A DNA stretch of 64,000 bases from contig NZ_JACUTS010000002.1 of assembly GCF_014859695.1 (NCBI RefSeq), positions 23,328-87,327 on the forward strand. The letters are read 5' to 3'. The notes below the pieces were generated by a model. That model did not search any database. It saw only the letters and a list, made by a program, of their open reading frames with translations, and had not been told where the DNA came from. A program made the position numbers and the translations under genes. The stretch's first letter is position 1. The number at the start of each line of letters is the position of its first letter. Positions 49,915 through 59,487 of this stretch are shown here, piece by piece. Source of the DNA: Sulfurimonas sp. (GTDB lineage Bacteria; Campylobacterota; Campylobacteria; Campylobacterales; Sulfurimonadaceae).

Positions 49915-51379
49915 TTTTTGCTCCTCCTGTTTGAACGATTAAAAATGCCGCAGCGGTACCGATAACCATCTGCCATGAAAAACCAATCTCAAAGCCAAAG
50001 GTATAGGGCTGGAGCGCTAGAACTGTTACGAACCCGCCAAGAAGACCCCATAAAACACTTTTTTCATTTCCGCGTGATGTAAATATTGCCGAGAAGTATA
50101 CACCCAAAAGCCCCGTGTATGCAAATGCCATAACACCAAGCGCGAAGTTTATAAGTGATAAATCACCATGGCGCTGCCAGAAGTAGCTTAGTACCGCCAT
50201 AAGAGAGAGAAGAACGGCAAAGAAGAGCACTGCAAATCGTGAAGCTTTTACAAAGTGCTGCTCATCTGTTTTGCCCTGTTTTAATCTCCATGGTCTGTAG
50301 AGATCCTCAACCGCAACCGATGCCATGGCGCCAAGAACGGAGTTTGTGCTTGAGAGAGCTGCCGCAATTGCCCCGACTGTAACCAACCCTCTTAAACCCT
50401 CAGGCATCTCGTTTAGTATGTAGTACATAAAAATCGTAATTTTTTCGCCCTCAAAACTCTGTGTTACGCTGCTTTGCATGTAGAAGAGGTACAGAAGCGA
50501 GCCGATTGCCAAAAAAAGAAGTACGACGGGAATGGTAAGCAAAATAGAGACAATAAGTGATTTTGCCGCCTCTTTTTTGTTTTTGCATGCCAATACTCTT
50601 TGCGTCATATCCTGATCAAGTCCGAAGGCGGCGATGTTTAGAAGAAGCCAGCCGCCAAGAAGTCCGATAACGCTAAAGTTGCCATCAAACGATGTGTCTA
50701 AAAAGTTTAGTTTGTTCTGTTCGTTAAGCGTCTTTATAATCTCGATATGCTCAAGTGAGGTGTAGAGATAGATAAGAACAGCGACTCCCGCTCCGATGTA
50801 TGTCACGGCCTGAATAACATCGCTTAAAATGACGGAACGCACACCGCCGAAGTAGGTGTATGCAAGCGCTCCAAACATTAAAACCAAGATAGAGAGCGCA
50901 ACATGAAAAAAGAGTATATCGCTAAATAAAATCATCGATATTGCGAGCGCTCCGATGTAGAGTCTTGCTCCGCTGGCAAGCACTCGCCCTATAAGAAACA
51001 TCACACCTGCCTGCTTCTTTGCGCTCTGGCCATATCTGGCTTCTAGGAGTTCATAGACCGTAACCGCCTTCATCTCATAATATTTGGGAATCAAAACATA
51101 TGCTACAAAAACAACCGCTAAAAGCGCAGAGAAGTAAAACCCTATAAATGTAAAATCATGCGCATAAGAGTACTCGGGAGCACCCAAAAATGTGGCGGCT
51201 GATTGCGAGGTAGCCAAAACAGATAGAGCGACGGCAAACATCGGCATTGCGTGTGGAGATAGAAAGTAGTCCCGAGAAGAGTTGATTTTGGTGCGGCTTA
51301 AAATAGCCGACGTTATGGCAAGCATGATAAAATAGGAGGCAAATACAATCCAGTCTAGAGTTGAAAAAGCACTTTGCAT
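49907..51379 (-). CDS. Sodium:solute symporter (SSS family)
   Basis: ~13 TM; FGGVRSVILSDVIQAVTYIGAG; ALSSTNSVLGAMASVAVEDLYRPW. Confidence 0.92.
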   Translation of the reverse strand: MQSAFSTLDWIVFASYFIMLAITSAILSRTKINSSRDYFLSPHAMPMFAVALSVLATSQSAATFLGAPEYSYAHDFTFIGFYFSALLAVVFVAYVLIPKYYEMKAVTVYELLEARYGQSAKKQAGVMFLIGRVLASGARLYIGALAISMILFSDILFFHVALSILVLMFGALAYTYFGGVRSVILSDVIQAVTYIGAGVAVLIYLYTSLEHIEIIKTLNEQNKLNFLDTSFDGNFSVIGLLGGWLLLNIAAFGLDQDMTQRVLACKNKKEAAKSLIVSILLTIPVVLLFLAIGSLLYLFYMQSSVTQSFEGEKITIFMYYILNEMPEGLRGLVTVGAIAAALSSTNSVLGAMASVAVEDLYRPWRLKQGKTDEQHFVKASRFAVLFFAVLLSLMAVLSYFWQRHGDLSLINFALGVMAFAYTGLLGVYFSAIFTSRGNEKSVLWGLLGGFVTVLALQPYTFGFEIGFSWQMVIGTAAAFLIVQTGGAKNE

Positions 51380-52485
51380 TATTTCGTTTTTATCTTAGTG
51401 AACAACTGTTCTACTCTTGAGTTTGACTCTAAAATTCTACTTAGAGGGATAGCGCCATTTTTTACTTGAGCCAAAATAGTCTCTACAAGTTCATCATTGT
51501 CTTGATATGAGAGTTGGTTGCCAAAGAGCAGCATATCTACTCCAGAATTTATAGTTAGTGTCACAATCTGCTCGAGAGTGTAATGATTTGCAATTGCACC
51601 CATCTGCAAATCATCACTAACAATCACCCCTTCATAGCCTAGCTTATCACGCAGCAGCTCCGTATTTGTTTTGTATGAGAGCGTTGAGGGATAAAGCTCA
51701 TCAAGATTTGAGTTGAAGACATGAGCCGTCATTATCATGCGGGCATCTCCTGAGTGGATAAGTTCTATGTATGGCTCTAGCTCAACTTCGCTCCATGTCT
51801 TGCTGATATCTACAAATCCGTTATGCGAATCTCCAAGTGATGAACCGTGACCTGGAAAATGTTTTAAAACAGAGATAATATGTTTCTCCCTTAGTGCGTC
51901 CATAAATATCTTTGCATACTTTGCGACCTCTTTGGGCTCGCTTGAGTAGGAGCGTTTTAGTCCGACAATAACCCTGTTTTGAGGGTTGGTTGCCAAATCG
52001 ACTACCGGTGCAAAGTTGCAGTTGATGCCTGCATCTTTGAGCGTTTTTGCAAGATTGTCATAGACACGTTTCGTCATGTAGGCATCCATCTCAGAGACTA
52101 CTTTAGCGGAGGGTGTGGCTTCAAAACCGTATGCGGGCTTGAGTCTTGCAACTTTTCCTCCCTCTTGATCAACGGAGATTAGAAGCGGTTTTAGAGCGAA
52201 TGATTTGAGCGATGAGGTAAGAGTTTTCAGCTGCGAAGGAGAACTTATATTTTTTGTTTTGCTTCTGTCGTTAAAGTGGCGGTCAAATAGAATGACGCCT
52301 CCGAGGTAATATTTTTGCATCTGCTTTACGATTAGACTATCTTTAGTTACGCGCTCACTCTCAAAACCGACGATAAGCATCCTGCCAATCATCTTTTTAA
52401 GTTTCTCATTATTTGAAAGACTTTGGGATTGTGTTGCACTAAGAGTTACTATAGTGCTAATAAGTAGTGCAAAAAATCTCTTCAT
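51379..52485 (-). CDS. nagZ: GH3 beta-N-acetylglucosaminidase NagZ with signal peptide
   Basis: MKRFFALLISTIVTLSATQS leader; VDQEGGKVARLKP; LKHFPGHGSSLGDSHNG; VIVSDDLQMGAI. Confidence 0.93.
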   Translation of the reverse strand: MKRFFALLISTIVTLSATQSQSLSNNEKLKKMIGRMLIVGFESERVTKDSLIVKQMQKYYLGGVILFDRHFNDRSKTKNISSPSQLKTLTSSLKSFALKPLLISVDQEGGKVARLKPAYGFEATPSAKVVSEMDAYMTKRVYDNLAKTLKDAGINCNFAPVVDLATNPQNRVIVGLKRSYSSEPKEVAKYAKIFMDALREKHIISVLKHFPGHGSSLGDSHNGFVDISKTWSEVELEPYIELIHSGDARMIMTAHVFNSNLDELYPSTLSYKTNTELLRDKLGYEGVIVSDDLQMGAIANHYTLEQIVTLTINSGVDMLLFGNQLSYQDNDELVETILAQVKNGAIPLSRILESNSRVEQLFTKIKTK

Positions 52486-52567
52486 TTTAATGAAGTAGCT
52501 TTAGGGGGTTGTAGGGACACTAGTGTCCATGCCACTGTAATGGGCTTTGCTCATTACAGTGCGTAAC
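52480..52567 (+). repeat. Interspersed triple-hairpin element, copy C
   Basis: CTTCATT-TT-AATGAAG / TAGCTTTAGGGGGTTGTAG / GGACACTAGTGTCC / ATGC / CACTGTAATG...CATTACAGTG / CGTAAC. Confidence 0.85.
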
Positions 52568-52572
52568 ATCAG

Positions 52573-53181
52573 CTAGTTCCCTCTTGAGCCAGGCTTTATA
52601 GCTTCGCTTCCGGCTTTGCACATAGGGCACTCATCCGGCGCATACATCTCAAACGTGAAATCTTCCAGCGCAAAAAACGGAATATCTTGCGGAAGTTTAC
52701 AGTTTGGCTTTGTTGTTATATCGCTGTTTTGGCGCTTACAAAAACCGCGGTTGGCAAGTGCGGCAACGCCTACAATCTCTCCGCCAAGGCTCTTAACTAC
52801 CTCTGCGGCTTCCATAGCAGAACCGCCTGTTGTAATAATGTCTTCACACATCAAGACTCTCTCGCCCTTTTTTATCTCAAAGCCGCGACGAATAGTCATC
52901 TTGCCATCCACTCTCTCGGCAAATATAGAACGTACATCAAGCGCGGTTGCAAGTGCAAAACCTGCTATAAGACCGCCAAGAGCAGGAGCGCAGACTGTAT
53001 CTATCTCTAAACCGCTCTTTTTAATCTCAAGGGCAAGTGCATCTGCGAGAAGTTTTGCTGTTTTTGGATTCTCTAAAACTTTTGCAGATTGGAGATAAAA
53101 TTGTGAGTGGTTACCGCTGCTTAGTTTAAAATGCCCCTCTAAAAGAGCATCTGAATCCATATATATTTTTTTAATATCCAT
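52573..53181 (-). CDS. pyrE: Orotate phosphoribosyltransferase
   Basis: [41 protein letters not shown]. Confidence 0.95.
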   Translation of the reverse strand: MDIKKIYMDSDALLEGHFKLSSGNHSQFYLQSAKVLENPKTAKLLADALALEIKKSGLEIDTVCAPALGGLIAGFALATALDVRSIFAERVDGKMTIRRGFEIKKGERVLMCEDIITTGGSAMEAAEVVKSLGGEIVGVAALANRGFCKRQNSDITTKPNCKLPQDIPFFALEDFTFEMYAPDECPMCKAGSEAIKPGSRGN

Positions 53182-53186
53182 CTAGC

Positions 53187-53744
53187 TTATACCTTTAGTA
53201 TCTCTGCTTCTTTTGTTTTAAGAATGTTATCAACTTCCGCAATAAATTTATCTGTAAGTTTTTGTATGTTCTCTTGAGCAGATTTTGACTCATCAGCTGT
53301 TATCTCTTTATCTTTTTCAAGCTTTTTGATTTTGTCATTAGCATGTTTTCTGTCGTTTCTGATAGCAACTTTTGCAGTCTCACCCATGCCCTTCATCTGT
53401 TTTACGGACTCTTGTCTTTGCTCAACCGTCATGGCAGGAAAAAATAGTTTAATTTGCTCACCGTCGTTATTTGGATTTGCGCCTACATTTGCTTTTGATA
53501 TAGCGCTCTCAATGGTCGAGAGAAGGTTTTTCTCCCACGGGTTAATAACGATTGTAGTTGCGTCTGCTACTAAAATAGAGCCGACTTGATCAAGCGCAGT
53601 CATGGTACCGTAGTAATCAATTCTGACATTGTCCAAAACAGAGGTTGTTACCTTACCTGTTCTTAACGTCTTAAAATCTTTTAGCATATGGTTTACGCTT
53701 GCTCTCATCTCTGATTCGCATGCATTGAATATTTCATTTGGCAT
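53187..53744 (-). CDS. frr: Ribosome-recycling factor
   Basis: [42 protein letters not shown]-like; [17 protein letters not shown]. Confidence 0.97.
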   Translation of the reverse strand: MPNEIFNACESEMRASVNHMLKDFKTLRTGKVTTSVLDNVRIDYYGTMTALDQVGSILVADATTIVINPWEKNLLSTIESAISKANVGANPNNDGEQIKLFFPAMTVEQRQESVKQMKGMGETAKVAIRNDRKHANDKIKKLEKDKEITADESKSAQENIQKLTDKFIAEVDNILKTKEAEILKV

Positions 53745-53840
53745 TTAGTTTCCTTATGTATGAAAAATAGTGGCGCCATTGTAGCGAGAAATGGCTAAAA
53801 AAAAGATTTTATAAAGAGTGTAGTTGCAAAAAAATTGCAA

Positions 53841-54173
53841 CTATTTCGGAGGTGTAGTTTCGCTCTGAGCGGGCGGAGGAGTTACGGCAGAGGGAGCTTG
53901 AACGTCAGTTGTTTCAACCATATTGTCAACGACTGACTCGGTTGCAGCCGATGCGTACATATAGCCTAGCGCTATTGTGTTTACGACAAATAAAAAGCCT
54001 ATGGTAAAAGTCGCTTTTGCTAAAAAGCTTGCTGGACCTTTTGCTCCAAAAACAGAGTCATTTGAGCCGCTGTATGCCCCTAAACCTATGCTTGAGCTTT
54101 TTTGCAGAAGTACCGCTATGATAATCATTACGACTAAAATTATTTGAACAATAAGTAGAAAACTAGCTGTCAT
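53841..54173 (-). CDS. secG: Preprotein translocase subunit SecG
   Basis: IAVLLQKSSSIGLGAYSGSNDSVFGAKGPASFLAKAT. Confidence 0.95.
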   Translation of the reverse strand: MTASFLLIVQIILVVMIIIAVLLQKSSSIGLGAYSGSNDSVFGAKGPASFLAKATFTIGFLFVVNTIALGYMYASAATESVVDNMVETTDVQAPSAVTPPPAQSETTPPK

Positions 54174-54270
54174 TATATATATCCTGAGTTTTAAAAGTTG
54201 CGAATTATACCCAAAAAAACCAATTGTTGCAAAATAAGATATAATTTCAAAAAAATGTTTGGAAATAGCG

Positions 54271-55185
54271 ATGAATTTTAAAAATAAATTTTTTTTGACT
54301 GCAATCTTGCTTGTTACGTCAATATCTCTTGGGGCAGAAGAAAAACTTAATGAAAAACCTACTATCGCGGTGAGTACCTTTTCGCTCTACGATATAGCAA
54401 AAAATATAGCCTCCGACACGGCGGAGACCTTTATGATTCTCCCTTTTGGGGTAGATGCGCACAGCTATGAGCCGACTCCTAAAGATATGGTAAAGATATC
54501 AAGAAGCAATCTTGTTCTTTACAACGGTGTCGGTTTGGAGCCGTGGATAGAGGGGTTTGAGTTTAAAAACAGAGCGCTCAATATGGGTCAGCATGTAAAA
54601 CTGATGGAGGTTGGCGGAGATGAAGATCAGCACAATCATGATGATCACCACCACGGCAGAGTAGACCCCCACTACTGGCAGAGTCCGCAAAATATGATAC
54701 TTGCAACAGAGCGAATAACCGAAGAGCTTATTGCACTCTTTCCAAAAAACAGAGAGCTGTACTCTAAAAACAGAGATAGCTATATTGCTATGCTAAAAAA
54801 TCTTGATGAAGATTACAAAAAAGAGCTCTCCTCGTGTCAACTCGATACAATCATCGTAAATCACAACGCATTTTCCTATTTGGCGAATAGATACGGCTTC
54901 CATACGGAGGCTCTGAGCGGACTCTCTCCCGAAGCAGAGCCGAGCGCAAAAACTATGATAAAGCTTATTAAGTTTATCAGAGAGCATAGCGTAGAGACTA
55001 TATTTTTTGAGAAGTTTGCAAACGAGAAAACTATAAAAAGCATAGCAAAAGAGGCAAACGTCTCTTACGATGTTCTTCAGCCGCTTGGTAATATCACTGC
55101 CGATGAGGCAAAAGAGAAACTGAGTTATGAAGATATCATGAGAAGAAATCTTAAAAAAATATCTAAAGCCCTAAAGTGCCAATGA
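54271..55185 (+). CDS. znuA: Zinc ABC transporter substrate-binding protein
   Basis: Signal peptide; DAHSYEPTPKDM; His-rich loop DQHNHDDHHHGRVDPHYW; start likely MNFKNKFF at 54271. Confidence 0.93.
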   Translation: MNFKNKFFLTAILLVTSISLGAEEKLNEKPTIAVSTFSLYDIAKNIASDTAETFMILPFGVDAHSYEPTPKDMVKISRSNLVLYNGVGLEPWIEGFEFKNRALNMGQHVKLMEVGGDEDQHNHDDHHHGRVDPHYWQSPQNMILATERITEELIALFPKNRELYSKNRDSYIAMLKNLDEDYKKELSSCQLDTIIVNHNAFSYLANRYGFHTEALSGLSPEAEPSAKTMIKLIKFIREHSVETIFFEKFANEKTIKSIAKEANVSYDVLQPLGNITADEAKEKLSYEDIMRRNLKKISKALKCQ

Positions 55186-55946
55186 AATTTAGCGTTCCAA
55201 TATTTGATGTTAAAAATTTAAGCTTTGTTCTTAAAGAGCAGACTATCCTCTCAAACATCTCTCTGGAGATTTTCCCATCAGAGTATATTGCAATCATTGG
55301 ACCAAACGGCGGAGGCAAAACAACGCTTATTAGAATGCTTTTGGGTCTTGAGAAGCCAACTTCTGGAGAGGTGAGAATATATGGCAAAAAATTCTCACAC
55401 TTTAAAGATTGGCATAAAATCGGTTATGTGCCACAGCGTGCTTCGCTTATAGACAGCTCTTTTCCGGCTACTGTTTTGGACATCGTAAAGATGGGAAGAA
55501 CATCACAAAGAAGCATCTTCAAGCCACTAAGTAAACTCGATAGAGAGCTTGTAGATGACGCAATGGCAAAGATGGATATAAGCGACCTGAAAAATAAGAT
55601 GGTAGGAACGCTCTCAGGCGGGCAGAGACAAAGGGTTATGATAGCTCGTGCGCTTGCTTCAAAACCCGAGATTTTGATACTGGATGAGCCAAATACGGGC
55701 GTAGATGTTGGCTCTCAAAAAAGGTTTTACGCACTGCTTAGAGAGCTAAATCAAAAAGAGGGTATTACCATTGTTTTTATAACGCATGATATAGGGGTGA
55801 TTGCCGATGATATAGCAAGACTCTTTACGATAAACCAAAAAGCAATCATCTGCAACAACCCAAAGCAAGCACTTAGCTGTGAAGAGATGAGCGAACTCTA
55901 CGGAATAGAGGCTCATCTGCTTCATGTTCACAAGCACGAGCATTAA
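55176..55946 (+). CDS. znuC: Zinc ABC transporter ATP-binding protein
   Basis: IGPNGGGKTTLIRMLLGLEKP; LSGGQRQRVMIARALASKPEILILDEPNTGVD. Confidence 0.95.
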   Translation: MPMKFSVPIFDVKNLSFVLKEQTILSNISLEIFPSEYIAIIGPNGGGKTTLIRMLLGLEKPTSGEVRIYGKKFSHFKDWHKIGYVPQRASLIDSSFPATVLDIVKMGRTSQRSIFKPLSKLDRELVDDAMAKMDISDLKNKMVGTLSGGQRQRVMIARALASKPEILILDEPNTGVDVGSQKRFYALLRELNQKEGITIVFITHDIGVIADDIARLFTINQKAIICNNPKQALSCEEMSELYGIEAHLLHVHKHEH

Positions 55947-56745
55947 CATGTTTGAGATGTTTGAATACGATTTTATGCAAAGAGCGCTCTTTGCGGGGGT
56001 CATCATTGCCATCTTAGCCTCCATCAGTGGTACGTTTGTTGTTTTGAGAAGATACTCTTTAATAGGCGAGACGCTGGCGCATTCAGCTCTTTTAGGCGTA
56101 GCTGTAGGTCTTGTTGCAGAGTACAATCCTCTCTGGTCGGCAGTTGTTTTTGCACTTTTATCGGCTTGGCTTATTGAGTATTTAAGAAGCGCATTCGCAC
56201 TCTACAGCGACGCGGTTCTTGCTATTTTGCTCTCAGGCTCTTTGGCGGTAGCAATCATAATCGTCTCTCTTGGAGGGGCATTTAACAACTCGCTTTTTTC
56301 ATACCTTTTTGGTTCTATTCTCTCTGTGAGCAGTGAAGATATTGTTGTTATTGCACTCTTTGGAACTCTCTCCTTGGGGGTGCTTCTACTGTTTTCAAAA
56401 GAGTTCTATTTTATTGCTTATGATGAAGAGGTGGCAAAGACCAGCGGCATAAAGGTAAACATTTTAAATTTTGTGCTTGTGAGTGTTGTTGCAATTATTA
56501 TTGCTCTCTCCATTAGGGTGGTCGGAAGCCTTCTTATAGGCGCTCTTATGATTATTCCCACCATCGCGGCACTGCAGTTTAGAGTCGGGTTTTTAAAAAC
56601 AGTGTTCATCTCTCTTACGTTTTCGCTCTTTAGCGTATTGGCTGGAATGGCTCTCTCGTTTCACTTTTCACTCCCCTCAGGAGCAACCATAGTACTATGC
56701 ATAATCGGGATTTTTATTCTGTCTTTGGTCGCTAATAGAAGATGA
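55924..56745 (+). CDS. znuB: Zinc ABC transporter permease
   Basis: ABC-3 family permease: SGTFVVLRRYSLIGETLAHSALLGVAVGL; RVVGSLLIGALMIIPTIAAL. Confidence 0.94.
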   Translation: MFTSTSINMFEMFEYDFMQRALFAGVIIAILASISGTFVVLRRYSLIGETLAHSALLGVAVGLVAEYNPLWSAVVFALLSAWLIEYLRSAFALYSDAVLAILLSGSLAVAIIIVSLGGAFNNSLFSYLFGSILSVSSEDIVVIALFGTLSLGVLLLFSKEFYFIAYDEEVAKTSGIKVNILNFVLVSVVAIIIALSIRVVGSLLIGALMIIPTIAALQFRVGFLKTVFISLTFSLFSVLAGMALSFHFSLPSGATIVLCIIGIFILSLVANRR

Positions 56746-57434
56746 AGATAAGCTCAGAGTTTTCAAAATACGCACTTGATTATAACAGCTACAACGTTAT
56801 ACAAAACAGAGTGATTGAGAAGCTTTTAAGTTATGTAAAACATAAACCAAAAAATATTTTAGATTTAGGGTGCGGAAGCGGAAGCCTTTGCAAGGCAATC
56901 AAGTGGGATTATGAGCACTTTTGCGGGGTAGATTTTGCGCAGGGCATGTTAGAGCTGCATCCAAAATCACCAAAGATTGAGCTTATCTACGCAGATTTTA
57001 ACGACAACGCTCTTTTTGAAAATAAGCTTACATATATATATAATTTTATTTTTTCTGCTTCGGCTCTTCAGTGGGCGGATGATTTAGAGCAAGTTTTTAG
57101 CAGGATTAAGAAGTTAAATGCTCCCGTTGCTCTGGCGATTTTTACCTCAAATACTTTTAAAACCATAAACAAAACGGCAGCGATTGACACAATCTTAAGA
57201 AGTGCAGAGGAAGTTTGTGAGCTTGGAAAAAAGTATTTTGACGCAAAAACCGAAATCGTAGACTACAAGCTTGAGTTTGAATCGACAAGAGATATGTTTC
57301 GTTATATAAAAAAAAGCGGTGTGAGCGGGTCGAGAAAAGTATTGAGTTATAAAGAGAGCAAAAAACTTCTTCGCGAGTACCCTCTAAGCTATTTGGAGTT
57401 TGAAGTCGTTTTTATCTACTCTTGCAACAAATAG
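56742..57434 (+). CDS. SAM-dependent methyltransferase, BioC-like
   Basis: ILDLGCGSGSLCKAI; SASALQWADDLEQVF; RYIKKSGVSG typical of BioC. Confidence 0.8.
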   Translation: MKISSEFSKYALDYNSYNVIQNRVIEKLLSYVKHKPKNILDLGCGSGSLCKAIKWDYEHFCGVDFAQGMLELHPKSPKIELIYADFNDNALFENKLTYIYNFIFSASALQWADDLEQVFSRIKKLNAPVALAIFTSNTFKTINKTAAIDTILRSAEEVCELGKKYFDAKTEIVDYKLEFESTRDMFRYIKKSGVSGSRKVLSYKESKKLLREYPLSYLEFEVVFIYSCNK

Positions 57435-57862
57435 ACGTCATCACCCTTTGATACTTTTCCGGGTGTAACAACTTTTGCGAAGATGCCTCTATCGTTTTTT
57501 AAAAGTTTAGGTATACGTTTGTCAAGCACGGATAGATGGTTGCATATAGTACAGTTTTGGCTTATCTCAAACAGTGCTGTGCCGATTTGAAGCCTGTTTC
57601 CCATGCCCAAGGAGTATGGATTATAGTCCATTAGAATATTTTCACCCAAATAGCCATACGGCATATCTATAGCATACTCTTTTATCAGGTTGTAGCTATC
57701 ACTAGAAGTGATTAAGATTGAGCGGCTGTTGTCTTTGTCGTAAAACTTGTCTCCTACAACTCCAGCCAGATCCAGTTCTATAGTAGGCTTATTGATTCTT
57801 GAGGAACTCTCTTTTGTGGAGATAAAGAGCTCTATAATTTTTCCGACACATTTTTTTGACAT
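57416..57862 (-). CDS. MOSC domain protein
   Basis: LAGVVGDKFYDKDNSRSILITSSDSYNLI; CTICNHLS. Confidence 0.83.
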   Translation of the reverse strand: MSKKCVGKIIELFISTKESSSRINKPTIELDLAGVVGDKFYDKDNSRSILITSSDSYNLIKEYAIDMPYGYLGENILMDYNPYSLGMGNRLQIGTALFEISQNCTICNHLSVLDKRIPKLLKNDRGIFAKVVTPGKVSKGDDVYLLQE

Positions 57863-58012
57863 TTTTTCACCGTTTTTAAGTAACTTTATATTTGCATAAT
57901 TTTAACATATTTTTAGTATCAATTATAAAAACTATAAGAGAAGTTAATTTTTTAATAAAGTGTGAAGAAATATAAAAATGTGAGAAAATTATTACATTAT
58001 TGATTATATTGC

Positions 58013-58042
58013 TTGACAATTTAATTTAATTTCATATATAAT
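58013..58042 (+). promoter_or_regulatory. Sigma70-type promoter of sox operon
   Basis: TTGACA-N18-TATAAT, ~90 bp upstream of soxC. Confidence 0.75.
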
Positions 58043-58055
58043 CTCCGTCTTGCAT

Positions 58056-58088
58056 TTTGTACTATGTATAAAGTTTGTACTGTGCATA
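58056..58088 (+). promoter_or_regulatory. Tandem direct repeat in the sox leader (possible operator)
   Basis: TTTGTACTATGTATA (58056-58070) and TTTGTACTGTGCATA (58074-58088), 13/15 identical, 18-bp period. Confidence 0.6.
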
Positions 58089-58130
58089 CTATAAAATCTA
58101 CAAGATTAAAGAGAAGGAGGTAGATGATAA

Positions 58131-59474
58131 ATGAGTAAAATTTCTGAAAATAATTTAGAAACTACTACTACAAATAGTGTAGAGCAATCAAGTAGAAGAG
58201 ACTTCTTCAAAAGAACTGCTGCTTATTCTGTAAGCGCTATCGCTGCTACAAGTATCTTAGCACCTGCTAAGTTATCGGCGGATGATGAAAATATTATTCA
58301 CCATGTGGAGTGGGGTACAAGTTTAGGTGATGAGCTTAATAAGTATCCATATGGTATACCGTCAAAGTATGAGCACAATGTTGTAAGAAGAACATCAAGT
58401 CTTCTTTCATCTGCTGGAGATATGCATGCTGCTGTTTCAATGACACCACTGCATGAGCTAGAGGGAATCATTACGCCAAATGGTTTACACTTCGTAAGAA
58501 CACACAACGGTGTTGCGCATGTAGATCCAAATAAGTTTAGACTTATGATTCACGGTCTTGTTGACAAGCCAATCGTTTTGACTCTTGATCAGTTGAAAAA
58601 ATATCCGTCTGAGAGTAGAATTCTTTTCATGGAGTGCCCTGCAAACGGTGCTGCTGAGTGGAAAGGTCCACAGTTTAACTCTTTACAATTCGTAAAAGGC
58701 ATGATGAGCAACGCAGAGTGGACGGGTGTTCGCCTAAAAACTATCCTTGATGAAATCGGTCTTAAACCGACTGCAAAATGGATGTTAGCTGAGGGGTCTG
58801 ACGGTTCAGAGATGAGCAGAACAGTTCCTGTTGAAAAAGTACTAGATGATGCAATGATTGTTTGGGCTCAAAACGGTGAGGCAATAAGACCTGAACAAGG
58901 TTATCCTGTTCGTTTAATGTTGCCGGGCTGGGAAGCAAACCTATGTGTTAAGTGGCTAAAACGTTTAGAATTCGGTGCAGAGCCATGGTACTGTAAAGAA
59001 GAGACTTCTAAATATACGGTTCTTACTGCTAGCGGTAAAGCTATCCAACATTTCTACCCGTTAGAAGTAAACTCTATTATCACAACTCCTTGTCCTGAAA
59101 AACCATGGTCTGACCTTAAAAAAGGTGATTTGGTAGAGGTAGAAGGTATTGCTTGGAGCGGTCACGGAACAATAACGGCTGTAGATATATCATTTGACGG
59201 CGGAGATAACTACGTTGAAGCAAGTCTTAAAGGACTGGTTCTTCCTAAGTCATGGACAAGATTCTCATATATGTACAGATATGAGGGCAAACCTCTGTTG
59301 ATTCAATCTCGTGCAATGGATGATGCTGGATATGTTCAGCCATCAGTTACTCAAGAGAAAGAGATTATTGGCGTAGAGGGTGTTTATCATAGAAACTCAA
59401 TTTGTACTTGGGAAGTAAGACAAGATGGTTCAGTTCACAATGTTCAAGTTAGAACAGATAACTGTCCAAGTTAG
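58131..59474 (+). CDS. soxC: Sulfur dehydrogenase molybdenum subunit SoxC
   Basis: Tat leader SRRDFFKRTAAYSVSA; FMECPANGAAEWKGPQ; sulfite-oxidase-fold motifs; followed by soxD/Y/Z. Confidence 0.95.
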   Translation: MSKISENNLETTTTNSVEQSSRRDFFKRTAAYSVSAIAATSILAPAKLSADDENIIHHVEWGTSLGDELNKYPYGIPSKYEHNVVRRTSSLLSSAGDMHAAVSMTPLHELEGIITPNGLHFVRTHNGVAHVDPNKFRLMIHGLVDKPIVLTLDQLKKYPSESRILFMECPANGAAEWKGPQFNSLQFVKGMMSNAEWTGVRLKTILDEIGLKPTAKWMLAEGSDGSEMSRTVPVEKVLDDAMIVWAQNGEAIRPEQGYPVRLMLPGWEANLCVKWLKRLEFGAEPWYCKEETSKYTVLTASGKAIQHFYPLEVNSIITTPCPEKPWSDLKKGDLVEVEGIAWSGHGTITAVDISFDGGDNYVEASLKGLVLPKSWTRFSYMYRYEGKPLLIQSRAMDDAGYVQPSVTQEKEIIGVEGVYHRNSICTWEVRQDGSVHNVQVRTDNCPS

Positions 59475-59487
59475 GGAGATGCAGAAA

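Noticed and set aside
54628-54672. Short CAC/CAT-rich tract in znuA as a repeat
   Set aside because: It encodes the expected His-rich metal-binding loop of zinc-binding proteins.
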